64,000 nt of DNA from Planococcus beigongshangi (GTDB taxonomy: Bacteria; Bacillota; Bacilli; Bacillales_A; Planococcaceae): assembly GCF_016820495.1 (NCBI RefSeq), contig NZ_JADHDU010000001.1, positions 434,257 to 498,256 on the forward strand, written 5' to 3'. The position numbers and the translations under genes were made by a program. Of the stretch, positions 44,504 through 53,837 are shown one piece after another. The notes below the pieces were generated by a model that had not been told where the DNA came from, did no database searches, and saw only the letters and a program-made list of their open reading frames with translations. Within the stretch, counting starts at the first letter, position 1; each line of letters opens with the position of its first letter.

Positions 44504-44532
44504 AAGAGGCTGCCCGTTTGGGGCAGCCTCTT
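44504..44532 (-). terminator. Rho-independent terminator of lytR
   Basis: AAGAGGCTGCCC (44504-44515) pairs with GGGCAGCCTCTT (44521-44532). On the minus strand TTTTTATT follows. Confidence 0.88.
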
Positions 44533-44536
44533 CTGT

Positions 44537-45577
44537 TTATTCATTATTATAGGATTCATTGCCTAATTCGATGCCACTGATATCGGATAATGTAGAAGTA
44601 TCGGGTTTCAGTCCCAGGTGGCTTTGGAGTATATCCTGAACTTCTTTCAATGATTCCTCGTTCAGCTGCCAATAGTAGATGCCTGTTGACATATCATCAT
44701 AACCATCCAAAGTGATTGCTTCAACGTCAGGCTTGCCGCCTTTCGCATATTCAAAGAATGCCTGCATTTCTTTGAAAGTAAGGTCAGTTTTCATATTATC
44801 GCCAACTGCCTCGATCACGTCTGCATATTTTGTTATTGAAGTGGCAGAAAGGGTTTTATTCATAATCGCCTCTAAAATCACCTGCTGGCGTTTACCGCGT
44901 TCGATATCGTTATCGTAATGTCTCGTTCTGGCAAGTGCCAAAGCTTCTCTGCCGTCCAGCGTCTGAAGTCCTGCTTGAAGCTTGATGGCTCCTGATATAT
45001 CATTCTCGTCCTTTTCCTCTAAGTCATAGGGAACATCGACTCTGATGCCATCCAGTGCATCGATCACATCGATGAATGCATTGAAGTCCATCCGCACATA
45101 ATAATCGACAGGAATCTGCAAAAGGTTCTCCACGGATTCGATCGTTGAATTTGGACCGTCGTATGCATAGGCATGTGTAATCTTATCTTCTATTCCGGCA
45201 TCCGGAATATAGGTGTAAGTGTCTCGCGGAATGCTGACAAGTTTGACGGATTTATCTTCATTGTTCAGTGTAGCGAGCACCAATGCATCGGATCTGATAT
45301 TGCCTTCGGGCTGATCTCGGGCTGCACTGTCATCGACCCCGATGAAAAGAATGGAAATATCATCGTGGAGAGGTTCGACTTTTTCAGTGCGCAATTCGGA
45401 AATTTCCCGATCACCTGCAGTTTCGAACGCTCTGTCAGCGGCATTTTCTGCTTTCTTTATCAAATAAATGCCGAATGCAGAACCGCAAAGCAGGATGGAT
45501 ACTGCTAAGGTCAATAATACTTTAATGACAGTCTTTTTTTTGGATGATTTGGTTTTACGGTAAGTTTTACGGTTCAT
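44537..45577 (-). CDS. lytR: LytR-CpsA-Psr (LCP) family protein
   Basis: 346 residues: a basic N-terminus, one membrane helix (about 17-40) and an extracellular LCP domain (about 70-290). LCP signatures include ILFIGVDDS, RSDALVLATLN, VSIPRDTYTYIP, KITHAYAYDG and LARTRHYDNDIERGKRQQ. LCP enzymes transfer teichoic-acid or other glycopolymers from undecaprenyl carrier to peptidoglycan, matching the adjacent tagO. Symbol given by synteny; LCP paralogues are hard to tell apart. Confidence 0.9.
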   Translation of the reverse strand: MNRKTYRKTKSSKKKTVIKVLLTLAVSILLCGSAFGIYLIKKAENAADRAFETAGDREISELRTEKVEPLHDDISILFIGVDDSAARDQPEGNIRSDALVLATLNNEDKSVKLVSIPRDTYTYIPDAGIEDKITHAYAYDGPNSTIESVENLLQIPVDYYVRMDFNAFIDVIDALDGIRVDVPYDLEEKDENDISGAIKLQAGLQTLDGREALALARTRHYDNDIERGKRQQVILEAIMNKTLSATSITKYADVIEAVGDNMKTDLTFKEMQAFFEYAKGGKPDVEAITLDGYDDMSTGIYYWQLNEESLKEVQDILQSHLGLKPDTSTLSDISGIELGNESYNNE

Positions 45578-45730
45578 GGTTATAGCTCCTCTGATTGTGA
45601 ATGGGCTAACCGATTAAAAATCAAGTTTTTCCAGTCTCTTTCTTCTATTATAATATGATACAGCTAGGTCATCATAATATACTAATCAATTTATTATACA
45701 GTGTTTTGGGCATATAGTAAATATAACAGC

Positions 45731-46366
45731 TCAGAAGACCGGGAATTCCAAATACTCCTTTTTAACGGATTTTATGGAAGATTGCCCATTGGTCATTTCC
45801 ATTATCCAGTCTATGAACTGCTGTTCATCGGCCACAGGGACATAAGCATAGACATTAACTCCTTCAGTATATTCGATTTCTTTCAGTGGATATACGGATT
45901 GCCGGATTTCATTTTCGACTTTACCGAGCCAGGTGTAGTCAATGGTCACTTTGATAATTGCATGAAGTCGTCTTTCGACAATGCCTGCCGCTGCAAGTGC
46001 TTCTGAAGCGGATTTTCCATATGCCCGAATCAAGCCGCCGCTGCCTAGTTTAATGCCGCCGAAATAACGTGTTACCACAATCACGGTGTCCTTTAAGTCC
46101 TTCTTTTTTAGGACTTCAAGGATTGGAACGCCGGCGGTGCCGCTAGGTTCCCCGTCGTCATTCGCTTTTTGGATGGAATTCTGTTCGCCGATCATATAGG
46201 CCGAACAATTATGGTTGGCGGAGCGGTGCTGTTCCTTTATTGAATTGATGAAGTCCAGTGCTTCCTGTTCCGTTTCAGCTCTGGCGGCGAACCCGATGAA
46301 ACGTGATTTTTGTATAAGTATTTCAGTGCTGGCTGAACTGCCGGCAGTCATATAAGATTCTCGCAA
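45731..46366 (-). CDS. yvyE: YvyE/YigZ (IMPACT) family protein
   Basis: 211 residues. The IMPACT N-terminal domain has the signature DDGEPSGTAGVPILEVL followed by VVTRYFGGIKLGSGGLIRAYG, and a C-terminal DUF1949-type ferredoxin-like domain (about 135-205). Family function is unclear (proposed roles in ribosome-linked regulation). It is placed between lytR and the divergent degSU as in B. subtilis. Confidence 0.92.
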   Translation of the reverse strand: MRESYMTAGSSASTEILIQKSRFIGFAARAETEQEALDFINSIKEQHRSANHNCSAYMIGEQNSIQKANDDGEPSGTAGVPILEVLKKKDLKDTVIVVTRYFGGIKLGSGGLIRAYGKSASEALAAAGIVERRLHAIIKVTIDYTWLGKVENEIRQSVYPLKEIEYTEGVNVYAYVPVADEQQFIDWIMEMTNGQSSIKSVKKEYLEFPVF

Positions 46367-46521
46367 TTTAAGACCCCCTGTTGTAAAATGATATCAGATA
46401 ATTTGTAATGTATATTTAATATAACCGTACTTATATAGTGATATACTTGTAAAAGCCTGCACAGGCACAAAGAAGCAAAGAATATACGAATGCTTGAAGT
46501 TTATCTAAGGCGGTTATTATC

Positions 46522-47667
46522 ATGTCCAGAAAAAACGATGGAAAAGAACTTGATTCCATTTTTGATGGACTGCTGGCCACGATGGAGCAGTCGAAGAAAG
46601 ATATCTTTATTATAAGCGAACAAAGTCGCCAAGATTATGAAGAAATGAAGGACGAACTTGAAGACATCCGGTTAAACATTTCAGCTATCATTAAAAAAGG
46701 CGATTTATTGGAAGAAAAAACAAGGGCTGCACGAAGACGCCTTGCGGAAGTTTCAGGTTCATTCACTTCCTATTCAGAAGAGCAGATTCGGATCTCCTAT
46801 GAAAATGCGAATGATCTGCAGGTGAAACTGTCTGCCAACAGAACCGAAGAAAAAAAATACCGTCAAAAACGGGACCGGCTTCAGCGCCGTCTGCAGACGC
46901 TTCTGCAGACGATTGAACGGGCGGAAAGGCTCGTCAATCAGCTGAACGTCACGATCAATTATTTTATCTCTGATTTTGATAAAGTGGAAGAAGCGATTGA
47001 AAAGCCTCAGTTAAACCAAGATTATAGCCTTCGGATCATCGAAGCGCAAGAAGAAGAAAGAAAGCGGCTGTCCCGGGAAATACACGATGGGCCTGCTCAA
47101 ATGATGGCGAATGTGCTGCTCAGGTCGGACCTGATTGAACGTACTTATCGGGAAAAAGGGCCGGAACTGGCATTTCGGGAAATTTCTTCCCTTAAGGAAA
47201 TGGTGCGCCACGCCCTGACGGAAGTCAGGAGAATCATTTATGATCTCCGGCCAATGGCGCTGGATGATCTTGGATTGGTGCCGACATTGCGTAAATACAT
47301 GGAAACTACACAGGACTACAACCCTGGAACACATCTTTCTTTCGGGTCCCACGGAACTGAGAGAAGGCTGCCACCCAGTTATGAGACCTCAATTTTCCGT
47401 TTGGTGCAGGAAGCGATCTCCAACGCGATACGCCATGGGAAAGCGACTGATATTGACGTGAAATTGGAATGGGTGAAAGAGCGTGTTAATATTTCCGTGG
47501 GTGATAACGGTACCGGTTTCGATCCTAAAACTGTGAAAAATCAGTCATTCGGACTGATCGGCATGCAGGAAAGGATAGAATTGATAAAAGGGGAATTCAT
47601 TATAAATTCCAGTCTCGGAGAAGGGACGATCCTATTGTTTCAAATCCCATATGAACAGGGTATATAA
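46522..47667 (+). CDS. degS: Sensor histidine kinase DegS
   Basis: A 381-residue cytoplasmic kinase without membrane helices. An N-terminal coiled-coil sensor (1-165) precedes the HisKA_3 helix with H188 in LSREIHDGPAQM and a HATPase_c domain (EAISNAIRHG, DNGTGFD, GLIGMQERI). It phosphorylates DegU, encoded 27 nt downstream, and in relatives controls secreted enzymes, competence and motility. AAGGCGG lies 8 nt before the ATG. Confidence 0.95.
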   Translation: MSRKNDGKELDSIFDGLLATMEQSKKDIFIISEQSRQDYEEMKDELEDIRLNISAIIKKGDLLEEKTRAARRRLAEVSGSFTSYSEEQIRISYENANDLQVKLSANRTEEKKYRQKRDRLQRRLQTLLQTIERAERLVNQLNVTINYFISDFDKVEEAIEKPQLNQDYSLRIIEAQEEERKRLSREIHDGPAQMMANVLLRSDLIERTYREKGPELAFREISSLKEMVRHALTEVRRIIYDLRPMALDDLGLVPTLRKYMETTQDYNPGTHLSFGSHGTERRLPPSYETSIFRLVQEAISNAIRHGKATDIDVKLEWVKERVNISVGDNGTGFDPKTVKNQSFGLIGMQERIELIKGEFIINSSLGEGTILLFQIPYEQGI

Positions 47668-47694
47668 GATACGGTATTCAAGGAGGACAATGTA

Positions 47695-48369
47695 ATGACA
47701 AAAATTATAATCGTAGACGATCACCAATTATTCCGTGAAGGAGTAAAGAGAATTCTTGATTTTGAAGAGACTTTTGAAGTCGTTGCTGAGGGCGGCGATG
47801 GCACTGAAGTCATCAAATTGTATGAAGAGAACAATCCGGATGTCATATTGATGGATATCAATATGCCGCAGAAAAACGGAGTGGAAGCGACTGGGGAGTT
47901 AATGGAAAAACACCCGGATGCAAAAGTCATTATGCTGTCGATCCATGATGATGAATCTTATGTTACCCATGCACTTAAAACAGGGGCACTGGGCTATATG
48001 CTGAAAGAAATGGACGCAGAAGCAATCATCCAGGCGATCAAAGTCGTGGCGAAGGGCGGTTCATACCTGCACCCGAAAGTTACACGCAATCTGGTGATGG
48101 AATTCCGCCGTTTGAGCGAACGTGAAAACAAAGGCTCATTCCATCAGACAGAAATTCGCCGCCCTTATCATCTTTTAACGAAGCGTGAGAGTGAAGTATT
48201 GCAATTATTGACTGATGGTCAAAGCAATCGCGTCATTGGTGAAACGTTGTTTATCTCTGAAAAAACAGTGAAAAACCATGTTTCCAGTATTCTTCAGAAA
48301 ATGCAGGTGAACGACCGTACACAAGCGGTGGTAACTGCTATTAAAAATGGCTGGGTTGAAGTAAGATAA
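47695..48369 (+). CDS. degU: Response regulator DegU
   Basis: 224 residues: a receiver domain (D8/D9, phospho-Asp D54 in VILMDINMP, Lys in MLKEMD) and a LuxR/GerE-type HTH (about 160-222: [36 protein letters not shown]). AAGGAGG upstream. With degS it forms the operon; a terminator follows the stop. Confidence 0.96.
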   Translation: MTKIIIVDDHQLFREGVKRILDFEETFEVVAEGGDGTEVIKLYEENNPDVILMDINMPQKNGVEATGELMEKHPDAKVIMLSIHDDESYVTHALKTGALGYMLKEMDAEAIIQAIKVVAKGGSYLHPKVTRNLVMEFRRLSERENKGSFHQTEIRRPYHLLTKRESEVLQLLTDGQSNRVIGETLFISEKTVKNHVSSILQKMQVNDRTQAVVTAIKNGWVEVR

Positions 48370-48380
48370 TCCGGAATTCA

Positions 48381-48420
48381 AATGCGCGACGGCATAAAGC
48401 CCTCGCGCATTTTTTATTTT
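48381..48420 (+). terminator. Rho-independent terminator of degSU
   Basis: AATGCGCGA pairs with TCGCGCATT around a loop of about 12 nt, followed by TTTTATTTT. Confidence 0.85.
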
Positions 48421-48506
48421 GAACAAAACTCCAAGAGATAATGACACAGATTTTTCATTGAAATTTTAGAGGTGCTATGTCAGAATGAGCGCAGGAGGTA
48501 TGCCTG

Positions 48507-49064
48507 ATGAAGAAAATATTATTGATTGCAGGTTTGCTGCTGCTGTCTGCGTGTTCGGAAGATGACAGTTCTGTCGAGAATTCGAATTCAGCGAATGACA
48601 GCAATCTGGCTAATGAAAATAATGCCATCGACCATGGCATGGAAGATAAATCAGCCGGTTTTACCCTTAACGGTGATGGGGAAGTAATTGAAGCGGATGT
48701 GCCGGAAGATGAGGCTGCTGCGATAATGGCTGCCCATAAAGAGTATATTGAAGCATTCAATGCTGAGGACCTGGACCGTTATATGGCAGTAATTGCGCAA
48801 GAGCCGGAAGGGTTTGACCGTGCAGAAGACCAACAGGCACTTGAAGCGGCATTTGCTTCTTATGATACAACTTATTCACCGTCCAATGAGACAATCGTGA
48901 AATATGAGGCGGAACGTGCAGAACTGTTTGCTGAAATCAAAGTTGATGTGAAAGATGCCGAATCTGGCGGAATAACAGAAGAATCCGGAAGACAGGTTGT
49001 AATTTTCAAAAAAGAAGAGGATGGCTGGAAAGTCAGTGGCCTTCACTTTATAGGCAATCGATAA
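48507..49064 (+). CDS. Lipoprotein with SnoaL-like (NTF2-fold) domain
   Basis: A 185-residue lipoprotein: signal peptide MKKILLIAGLLLLSAC with lipidated C16, an Asn/Ser/Asp-rich linker to about residue 70, and a C-terminal region (about 72-184) with the NTF2-like pattern AAAIMAAHKEYIEAFNAEDLDRYMAVIAQ...RQVVIFKKEEDGWKVSGLHFIG. The ligand is unknown. GCAGGAGG precedes the ATG. Single gene between degU and degV. Confidence 0.75.
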   Translation: MKKILLIAGLLLLSACSEDDSSVENSNSANDSNLANENNAIDHGMEDKSAGFTLNGDGEVIEADVPEDEAAAIMAAHKEYIEAFNAEDLDRYMAVIAQEPEGFDRAEDQQALEAAFASYDTTYSPSNETIVKYEAERAELFAEIKVDVKDAESGGITEESGRQVVIFKKEEDGWKVSGLHFIGNR

Positions 49065-49066
49065 GG

Positions 49067-49097
49067 CACTTCCCGTTTTTTTCGGGAAGTTCTTTTT
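49067..49097 (+). terminator. Rho-independent terminator
   Basis: ACTTCCCG pairs with CGGGAAGT around a T-rich loop, followed by TCTTTTT. Confidence 0.85.
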
Positions 49098-49152
49098 ACG
49101 TCTATTCATTTCGGCAATATTTGTTAAAATTATAGAAGGGGGATGATTTGTC

Positions 49153-49989
49153 ATGAACACGGCTATAGTTACAGACAGCACAGCTTATTTAACAGCTGAG
49201 GCCAGAAGAAAACACAATATACATATGATTCCGCTCCAAGTGACGATTGGCATGGAATCATTCGAAGAAGAGCAGGAATTGACTGTAGAAGAATTCTATA
49301 GAAAATCAGCAATCGAAATGCCTAAGACTTCACAGCCGCCGATAGGGGAATTTATCCGCCTATATAACAGGCTGGCTGAAAATCATCAGGAAATAATATC
49401 GATCCATCTTTCCAGCGGCATCAGCGGCACATACGCCGGAGCCATCCAAGCTGGGGAGCTGGTGGAAAATGTGAATGTCCATGCGTTCGATTCTGAAGTT
49501 TCCTGCGCCATGCAGGGATTTTACGCAGTAAAGGCAGCCGAAATGGCGAGTAATGGCGCTTCTGCTGCAGAAATAATGCAGGAACTTGAAAAAATGAAGA
49601 AAACGATGCAGGCTTATTTTATGGTGGAAGATTTGAAGCATCTTCAGCGCGGCGGGCGACTGTCGGGCGCACAGGCAATTGTCGGAGGCATGCTTCAGAT
49701 TAAACCGATCCTGCATTTCCATGAAACGAAAATCATTCCTTTTGAAAAAGTCCGGACGCGTAAAAAAGCGATGAACCGTATTGTTGCGCTGCTGGAAGAA
49801 GATTTGCGTTCGGGTGGCTCATATAAAGCGGCGGTCATCCATGCAAACCGGGAAGAGGATGCAATTCAGTGGAAAAAGGAATTGGTTGAGAAGTTCCCTT
49901 CAGTAGAATTTGAAATTTCTTATTTCGGACCGGTGATCGGCACGCATTTAGGAGAAGGCTCGATGGGTCTTGGCTGGGTAAAAAAATGA
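49153..49989 (+). CDS. degV: DegV-family fatty-acid-binding protein
   Basis: 278 residues. N-terminal IVTDSTAYLTAE, the segment KTSQPPIGEF, the SSGISGTYAGA block and the lipid-pocket region YFMVEDLKHLQRGGRLSGAQA are characteristic. In Gram-positive bacteria the related FakB proteins present fatty acids to the kinase FakA; whether this copy does so is not shown. Position next to degSU matches B. subtilis yviA. Confidence 0.92.
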   Translation: MNTAIVTDSTAYLTAEARRKHNIHMIPLQVTIGMESFEEEQELTVEEFYRKSAIEMPKTSQPPIGEFIRLYNRLAENHQEIISIHLSSGISGTYAGAIQAGELVENVNVHAFDSEVSCAMQGFYAVKAAEMASNGASAAEIMQELEKMKKTMQAYFMVEDLKHLQRGGRLSGAQAIVGGMLQIKPILHFHETKIIPFEKVRTRKKAMNRIVALLEEDLRSGGSYKAAVIHANREEDAIQWKKELVEKFPSVEFEISYFGPVIGTHLGEGSMGLGWVKK

Positions 49990-50063
49990 CCTGCCAAGGC
50001 TTTTTCTTTAGCATTTTAATTTAATTGATCAGATCTGGATGAAACCTATTAAGGAGATGAACT

Positions 50064-51392
50064 ATGAAGGAATTACAGGATTTTCTGGCCGGCAGGATCT
50101 GGCTGCGCGATTTTACTCCTTTTTCCAGAGAGGTGATCGACAAAGCTGTTAATGATGGATTCATTGCTGTGCGAAAAGGAATTACTGAAAAAATGGAATG
50201 TGCCAGGTGCCTGAACAATTCGGAAGATACAATTGTCGCTTTCGATTGCGCCAGGTGTGGTGGAATCTGCCATTACTGCCGGCACTGCATCCGGATGGGC
50301 AGGGTTAGTTCCTGCACAGAATTGATCACGTGGAAAGAACCTCTCGAAATATCCTCTTATTCCCATTCATTCTTATGGAATGGCGAACTTACAAACCTCC
50401 AACAACAGGCTTCCGATGAATTGAAGGAAAGCTTGCGGCGCAATGAACCCCATTTAGTTTATGCTGTTTGCGGAGCCGGAAAGACGGAATTATTATTTCC
50501 GCCTCTGCACGCAGCGCTTTCGTCAGGTAAACGCATCTGTATCGCGGCACCGCGAACCGACGTCGTTCTTGAGCTGTCTCCACGGCTGAAGTCCGTTTTC
50601 CCCGGGACGATCATCCATACCTTATACGGCGGATCGCCTTCTGAAGAAGGTTTTGCCCAGCTGGTGATTGCGACAACCCACCAGCTTTACCGATTTGAAG
50701 AGGCATTCGATCTGGTGGTGGTGGACGAAGCGGACGCATTTCCTTATTCCTATGATCCGGCATTGGCACGGGCCGTAAAAAAATCGCTGAAAACCGCTGC
50801 GCCGGTAGTCTATGTGTCTGCGACACCTTCAAAAGAATTGCTCAAAACAGTGTCGAACCAATCGAGAATTTTCAGGCGTTTCCACGGCCATCCGCTTCCG
50901 GTACCGGCCTATCAACCGTTGTGGAGCTACCGGAAATCGTTTCATTCCAATAAAATTCCTGTGAAATTGGTCGAATGGGTGAAGACCCAGCTGGAATCGC
51001 AACAGCCCTTCATGATTTTTTTTCCTACAATCGAAATGATCAAGCAAGCAGAGCCGCTGTTCAAACAGCTGGATCCCCGGATAAAAGCCGTGCATTCAAA
51101 AGATCCCGACCGCAAGGAAAAAGTGATGATGCTCCGTAACAAGGAGATTCCAGGAATTTTGACCTCGACGATATTGGAGCGGGGCGTGACAATCGAAAAT
51201 GTGCAGGTGGCAATCGTCGGAGCAGATGAGGAAATTTTTGAAGCGTCGGCGCTGATTCAGATGGCAGGCAGAGCCGGGCGGTCCCATGAATATCCGCAAG
51301 GCGATGTCATCTTTTTTCATAATGGCATTTCCCGCCAGATGGATAAGGCACGGGATCTTATAAAATCCTATAATCGGGAGGGATTTCGTTGA
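50064..51392 (+). CDS. comFA: Competence helicase ComFA
   Basis: A 442-residue DEAD-type ATP-dependent translocase thought to pull incoming single-stranded DNA into the cell. An N-terminal four-or-more-Cys zinc finger (C46, C49, C62, C65, C69, C72, C75) precedes Walker A GAGKT (137-141), DEAD in VVVDEADAFPY, SAT motif YVSATPS, and motif VI QMAGRAGRS. AAGGAG 8 nt before the ATG. It overlaps comFC by 4 nt; comFB is absent between them. Confidence 0.95.
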   Translation: MKELQDFLAGRIWLRDFTPFSREVIDKAVNDGFIAVRKGITEKMECARCLNNSEDTIVAFDCARCGGICHYCRHCIRMGRVSSCTELITWKEPLEISSYSHSFLWNGELTNLQQQASDELKESLRRNEPHLVYAVCGAGKTELLFPPLHAALSSGKRICIAAPRTDVVLELSPRLKSVFPGTIIHTLYGGSPSEEGFAQLVIATTHQLYRFEEAFDLVVVDEADAFPYSYDPALARAVKKSLKTAAPVVYVSATPSKELLKTVSNQSRIFRRFHGHPLPVPAYQPLWSYRKSFHSNKIPVKLVEWVKTQLESQQPFMIFFPTIEMIKQAEPLFKQLDPRIKAVHSKDPDRKEKVMMLRNKEIPGILTSTILERGVTIENVQVAIVGADEEIFEASALIQMAGRAGRSHEYPQGDVIFFHNGISRQMDKARDLIKSYNREGFR

Positions 51393-52045
51393 ATTGTTAT
51401 TTATGTGAAAATCAGCTCGAACTCAAACCTTCCTGGAGGGATCTGTTTTTCGTGGACAGGCAAGAAACAATCTGCAGTACATGCCGGGATTTATTCGAAC
51501 CGATCAAGGGGGGATGTCCGATATGCAGTTCGTCAGGAAGTGAATTATGCACTGACTGCAGCAACTGGGAAAAGACGGAATTCCGCGGTGCCCTTGATGG
51601 CGGGAAATGTCTTTATGCCTATAACGCTGCAATGAAGGATTTTTTTCATCAGTTCAAGTTTCTGCAGGATGCCATTTTGGCTGAAGTTTTTGCGGATGAA
51701 TTGGCTGCAGCGCTCAAAAAGACGCCAGCAACGATAGTGCCGATTCCGATGAATCCTCATAAATTGAAGGTCCGGACCTTTTCTCAGGTTGACAGTATGC
51801 TGAATGCTGCCGGCGTACAGTACCTTCATCTGCTTGAAAAAAATGAAGAAGTCCAGGGAGAAAAAAACCGGCAGGAGCGAATGGAGACCCGCGATTTATT
51901 TACGTTAAACGGTAATTTAACACCAAAAAGAATTGTCCTGGTGGATGATATGTACACGACGGGGACGACTTTGCGACTTGCAGCTAAACTGCTGAAGGAT
52001 GCAGGAGCGGAGGAAGTGAATTTCATAACATTGATCAGAGCATGA
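51389..52045 (+). CDS. comFC: ComFC/GntX-family phosphoribosyltransferase-like protein
   Basis: 218 residues with an N-terminal zinc ribbon (C-x2-C pairs in NCYLCEN, CSTCRD, CPICSS, CTDC) and a PRTase-like domain with the PRPP loop VLVDDMYTTGTTL near residue 190. The start is TTG, overlapping the comFA stop. Required for transformation in B. subtilis and Streptococcus; its exact activity is unresolved. Confidence 0.93.
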   Translation: MNCYLCENQLELKPSWRDLFFVDRQETICSTCRDLFEPIKGGCPICSSSGSELCTDCSNWEKTEFRGALDGGKCLYAYNAAMKDFFHQFKFLQDAILAEVFADELAAALKKTPATIVPIPMNPHKLKVRTFSQVDSMLNAAGVQYLHLLEKNEEVQGEKNRQERMETRDLFTLNGNLTPKRIVLVDDMYTTGTTLRLAAKLLKDAGAEEVNFITLIRA

Positions 52046-52056
52046 GGATCCAGAAG

Positions 52057-52085
52057 AAAAAGCGGGCAGTGCTGCCCGCTTTTTC
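52057..52085. terminator. Bidirectional Rho-independent terminator
   Basis: AAAAAGCGGGCAG pairs with CTGCCCGCTTTTT. It lies between comFC and the convergent SDR gene and reaches that gene's last bases. Confidence 0.88.
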
Positions 52086-52791
52086 AATGTTCATAGATCA
52101 TTTTTTTCGTCATGCCGCCGTCGATTGTCAGGCACTCAGCGTTGATAAAGGAATTTTCAGGATGACAAAGGAATAGGCATGCCCGGGCGATATCCGCTCC
52201 ATCACCCACGCGGCCGCTCCAATGCTGCTGATGGTCGATATCTCTCAATTCTTCTTTGTTTCCTGTATGGATCCAGCCTGGCGCAATGGAATTCACCCGT
52301 ATCCCTTTTTCGCTTAATGTAGCTGCAAGCGAATGGGTTAAAGCGAATATGCCGCCTTTGGATGCTGAGTATAATTCAGTGTGTGCTTCGGACATGAATG
52401 CGCGTGTGGAAGCCATATTCACGATTGATCGCTGGTCGCCGGTCATGTAGCGGGCGGCTTCACGGCTGCAGATGAAGACCGATTTGAGATTCGTGTCGAT
52501 AACATGATCCCAGTCACTTTCGGTCACATCCCATATCGACTGGAATTCAGAAATGCCGGCATTATTGATGAGGATATGGATAGCTCCATAATTCGAATGG
52601 ATCTTTTCCATCGTTTCCGTCACCTGGGTAAAATTCCCGACATCGCATTGCATAAACTCCACATCATTAATGGCTGCTGTTTCCAGGTCTAGGCCGATAA
52701 CCTTTGCCCCTTTTTCTGCGAAATGTTCAGCGATATCTTTTCCGATTCCTTGAGCTGCACCTGTGACGACAACCGTTTTATCAGTAAACAT
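52084..52791 (-). CDS. Short-chain dehydrogenase/reductase
   Basis: A 235-residue classical SDR: cofactor loop TGAAQGIG, LDLE (acidic residue favouring NAD), NNAG, catalytic Ser in NMASTRAF, and YSASK. The substrate is unknown. GGAGG with an 8-nt spacer selects the ATG at 52791 over the GTG at 52800. It occupies the site where B. subtilis carries its late flagellar operon, between comFC and hpf. Confidence 0.9.
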   Translation of the reverse strand: MFTDKTVVVTGAAQGIGKDIAEHFAEKGAKVIGLDLETAAINDVEFMQCDVGNFTQVTETMEKIHSNYGAIHILINNAGISEFQSIWDVTESDWDHVIDTNLKSVFICSREAARYMTGDQRSIVNMASTRAFMSEAHTELYSASKGGIFALTHSLAATLSEKGIRVNSIAPGWIHTGNKEELRDIDHQQHWSGRVGDGADIARACLFLCHPENSFINAECLTIDGGMTKKMIYEH

Positions 52792-52849
52792 TGTCTTCAC
52801 CTCCCTGTCATATAGTTTACCTGGAATTCATCTTCCTGAAACTATTTAC

Positions 52850-52875
52850 GTTTTAAGCAGGACTCTTAAGGGAAC
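52850..52875 (+). promoter_or_regulatory. Sigma-B-like promoter of hpf
   Basis: GTTTTA, 14 nt, GGGAAC, 45 nt upstream of hpf. B. subtilis hpf (yvyD) is known to have a sigma-B promoter, which supports the assignment. Confidence 0.6.
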
Positions 52876-52920
52876 ATGTAGAAATGTAACAGTGTAAGAG
52901 ATTAAGAAGGAGGAGTTAAT

Positions 52921-53487
52921 ATGCTGCAATTTAATTTTAAAGGTGACAACATTGAAGTAACTCCAGCGATTCGCGAACATATCGAAAAGAAAGTAGAAAA
53001 AATTGAACGTTATTTCCCTGAAGGGACCAACGCAAACGCAATGGTCAACCTGAAGGCGATCAATAACAGCCAATCCAAAGTTGAAATTACGATACCGATG
53101 AAAAATCTGACTTTACGTGCTGAAGAACGGCATGATGAACTATATGCTGCAGTCGACCTGATTGTCGGAAAGCTTGAACGCCAGATCCGTAAATATAAAA
53201 CAAAAGTGAACCGCAAATTCCGTGATCGTGAACCGATGGGGCAGGCATTCGCTACATTCAATAACGATGCAAACGGCGCCGCTGAAGACGAGGGCGATGA
53301 AGATTTGACAATTGTACGCACGAAGCAATTTGATCTGAAGCCGATGGACGAAGAAGAAGCAGTTCTACAGATGAATATGCTTGGACACAATTTCTTCGTA
53401 TTCACCGATGCAGAAACAAACGACACGAATATTGTCTACAAACGTAAAGACGGCAGTTATGGGCTGATTGAAACCAGCACATCTTAA
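52921..53487 (+). CDS. hpf: Long-form ribosome hibernation promoting factor
   Basis: 188 residues: an N-terminal ribosome-binding HPF domain (about 1-100; FNFKGDNIEVTPAIREHIEKKVEKIERYF, the basic KYKTKVNRK helix) and a C-terminal dimerisation domain (about 130-185; IVRTKQFDLKPMDEEEAVLQMNMLGHNFFVF) that makes 100S ribosome dimers. AAGGAGGAG lies before the ATG. A sigma-B-like promoter suggests stress and stationary-phase induction. Confidence 0.95.
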   Translation: MLQFNFKGDNIEVTPAIREHIEKKVEKIERYFPEGTNANAMVNLKAINNSQSKVEITIPMKNLTLRAEERHDELYAAVDLIVGKLERQIRKYKTKVNRKFRDREPMGQAFATFNNDANGAAEDEGDEDLTIVRTKQFDLKPMDEEEAVLQMNMLGHNFFVFTDAETNDTNIVYKRKDGSYGLIETSTS

Positions 53488-53547
53488 TAAGAATCTGATT
53501 GCAGCTGGCCAGACATGAAGCCAGCCGACTAAATAGATGAATGAATG

Positions 53548-53583
53548 AGCTCTGCAGATCCCGATTTCTGCAGAGCTTTTTTC
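53548..53583 (+). terminator. Rho-independent terminator of hpf
   Basis: AGCTCTGCAGA (53548-53558) pairs with TCTGCAGAGCT (53567-53577), followed by a T run. Confidence 0.88.
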
Positions 53584-53670
53584 TATGGTTCGATAAAATC
53601 GACAGTAATTAAATCGCTGATTATTGGCCGGGAAGAGTGGAACACCCGGGTTATTCCCGCTCTTCTTTGT

Positions 53671-53699
53671 TTGCACGCTTTTCTTTGCAGTGTTAAAAT
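53671..53699 (+). promoter_or_regulatory. Sigma-A promoter of secA
   Basis: TTGCAC (53671-53676), 17 nt, TAAAAT (53694-53699). It predicts a leader of about 130 nt before secA. The remaining interval between hpf and secA has no convincing gene. Confidence 0.6.
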
Positions 53700-53837
53700 G
53701 AAGAATGAGATTTTTCGGAAATTGCCAGATGTTCCGGATAATTACTGGAGTTTAAAATTTGCGAGCCAAACGACACATAAATAACAGCATAAGCGTTCAG
53801 GCAGATCCAGCCAGAACCTGTGCAAGGAGCGGTATAA

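Noticed and set aside
51380-51400. comFB between comFA and comFC
   Set aside because: comFA and comFC overlap by 4 nt; there is no room for another gene.
53545-53784. Small plus-strand frame between hpf and secA
   Set aside because: It starts inside the hpf terminator, and its last in-frame ATG overlaps the secA -10 box; no ribosome-binding site.
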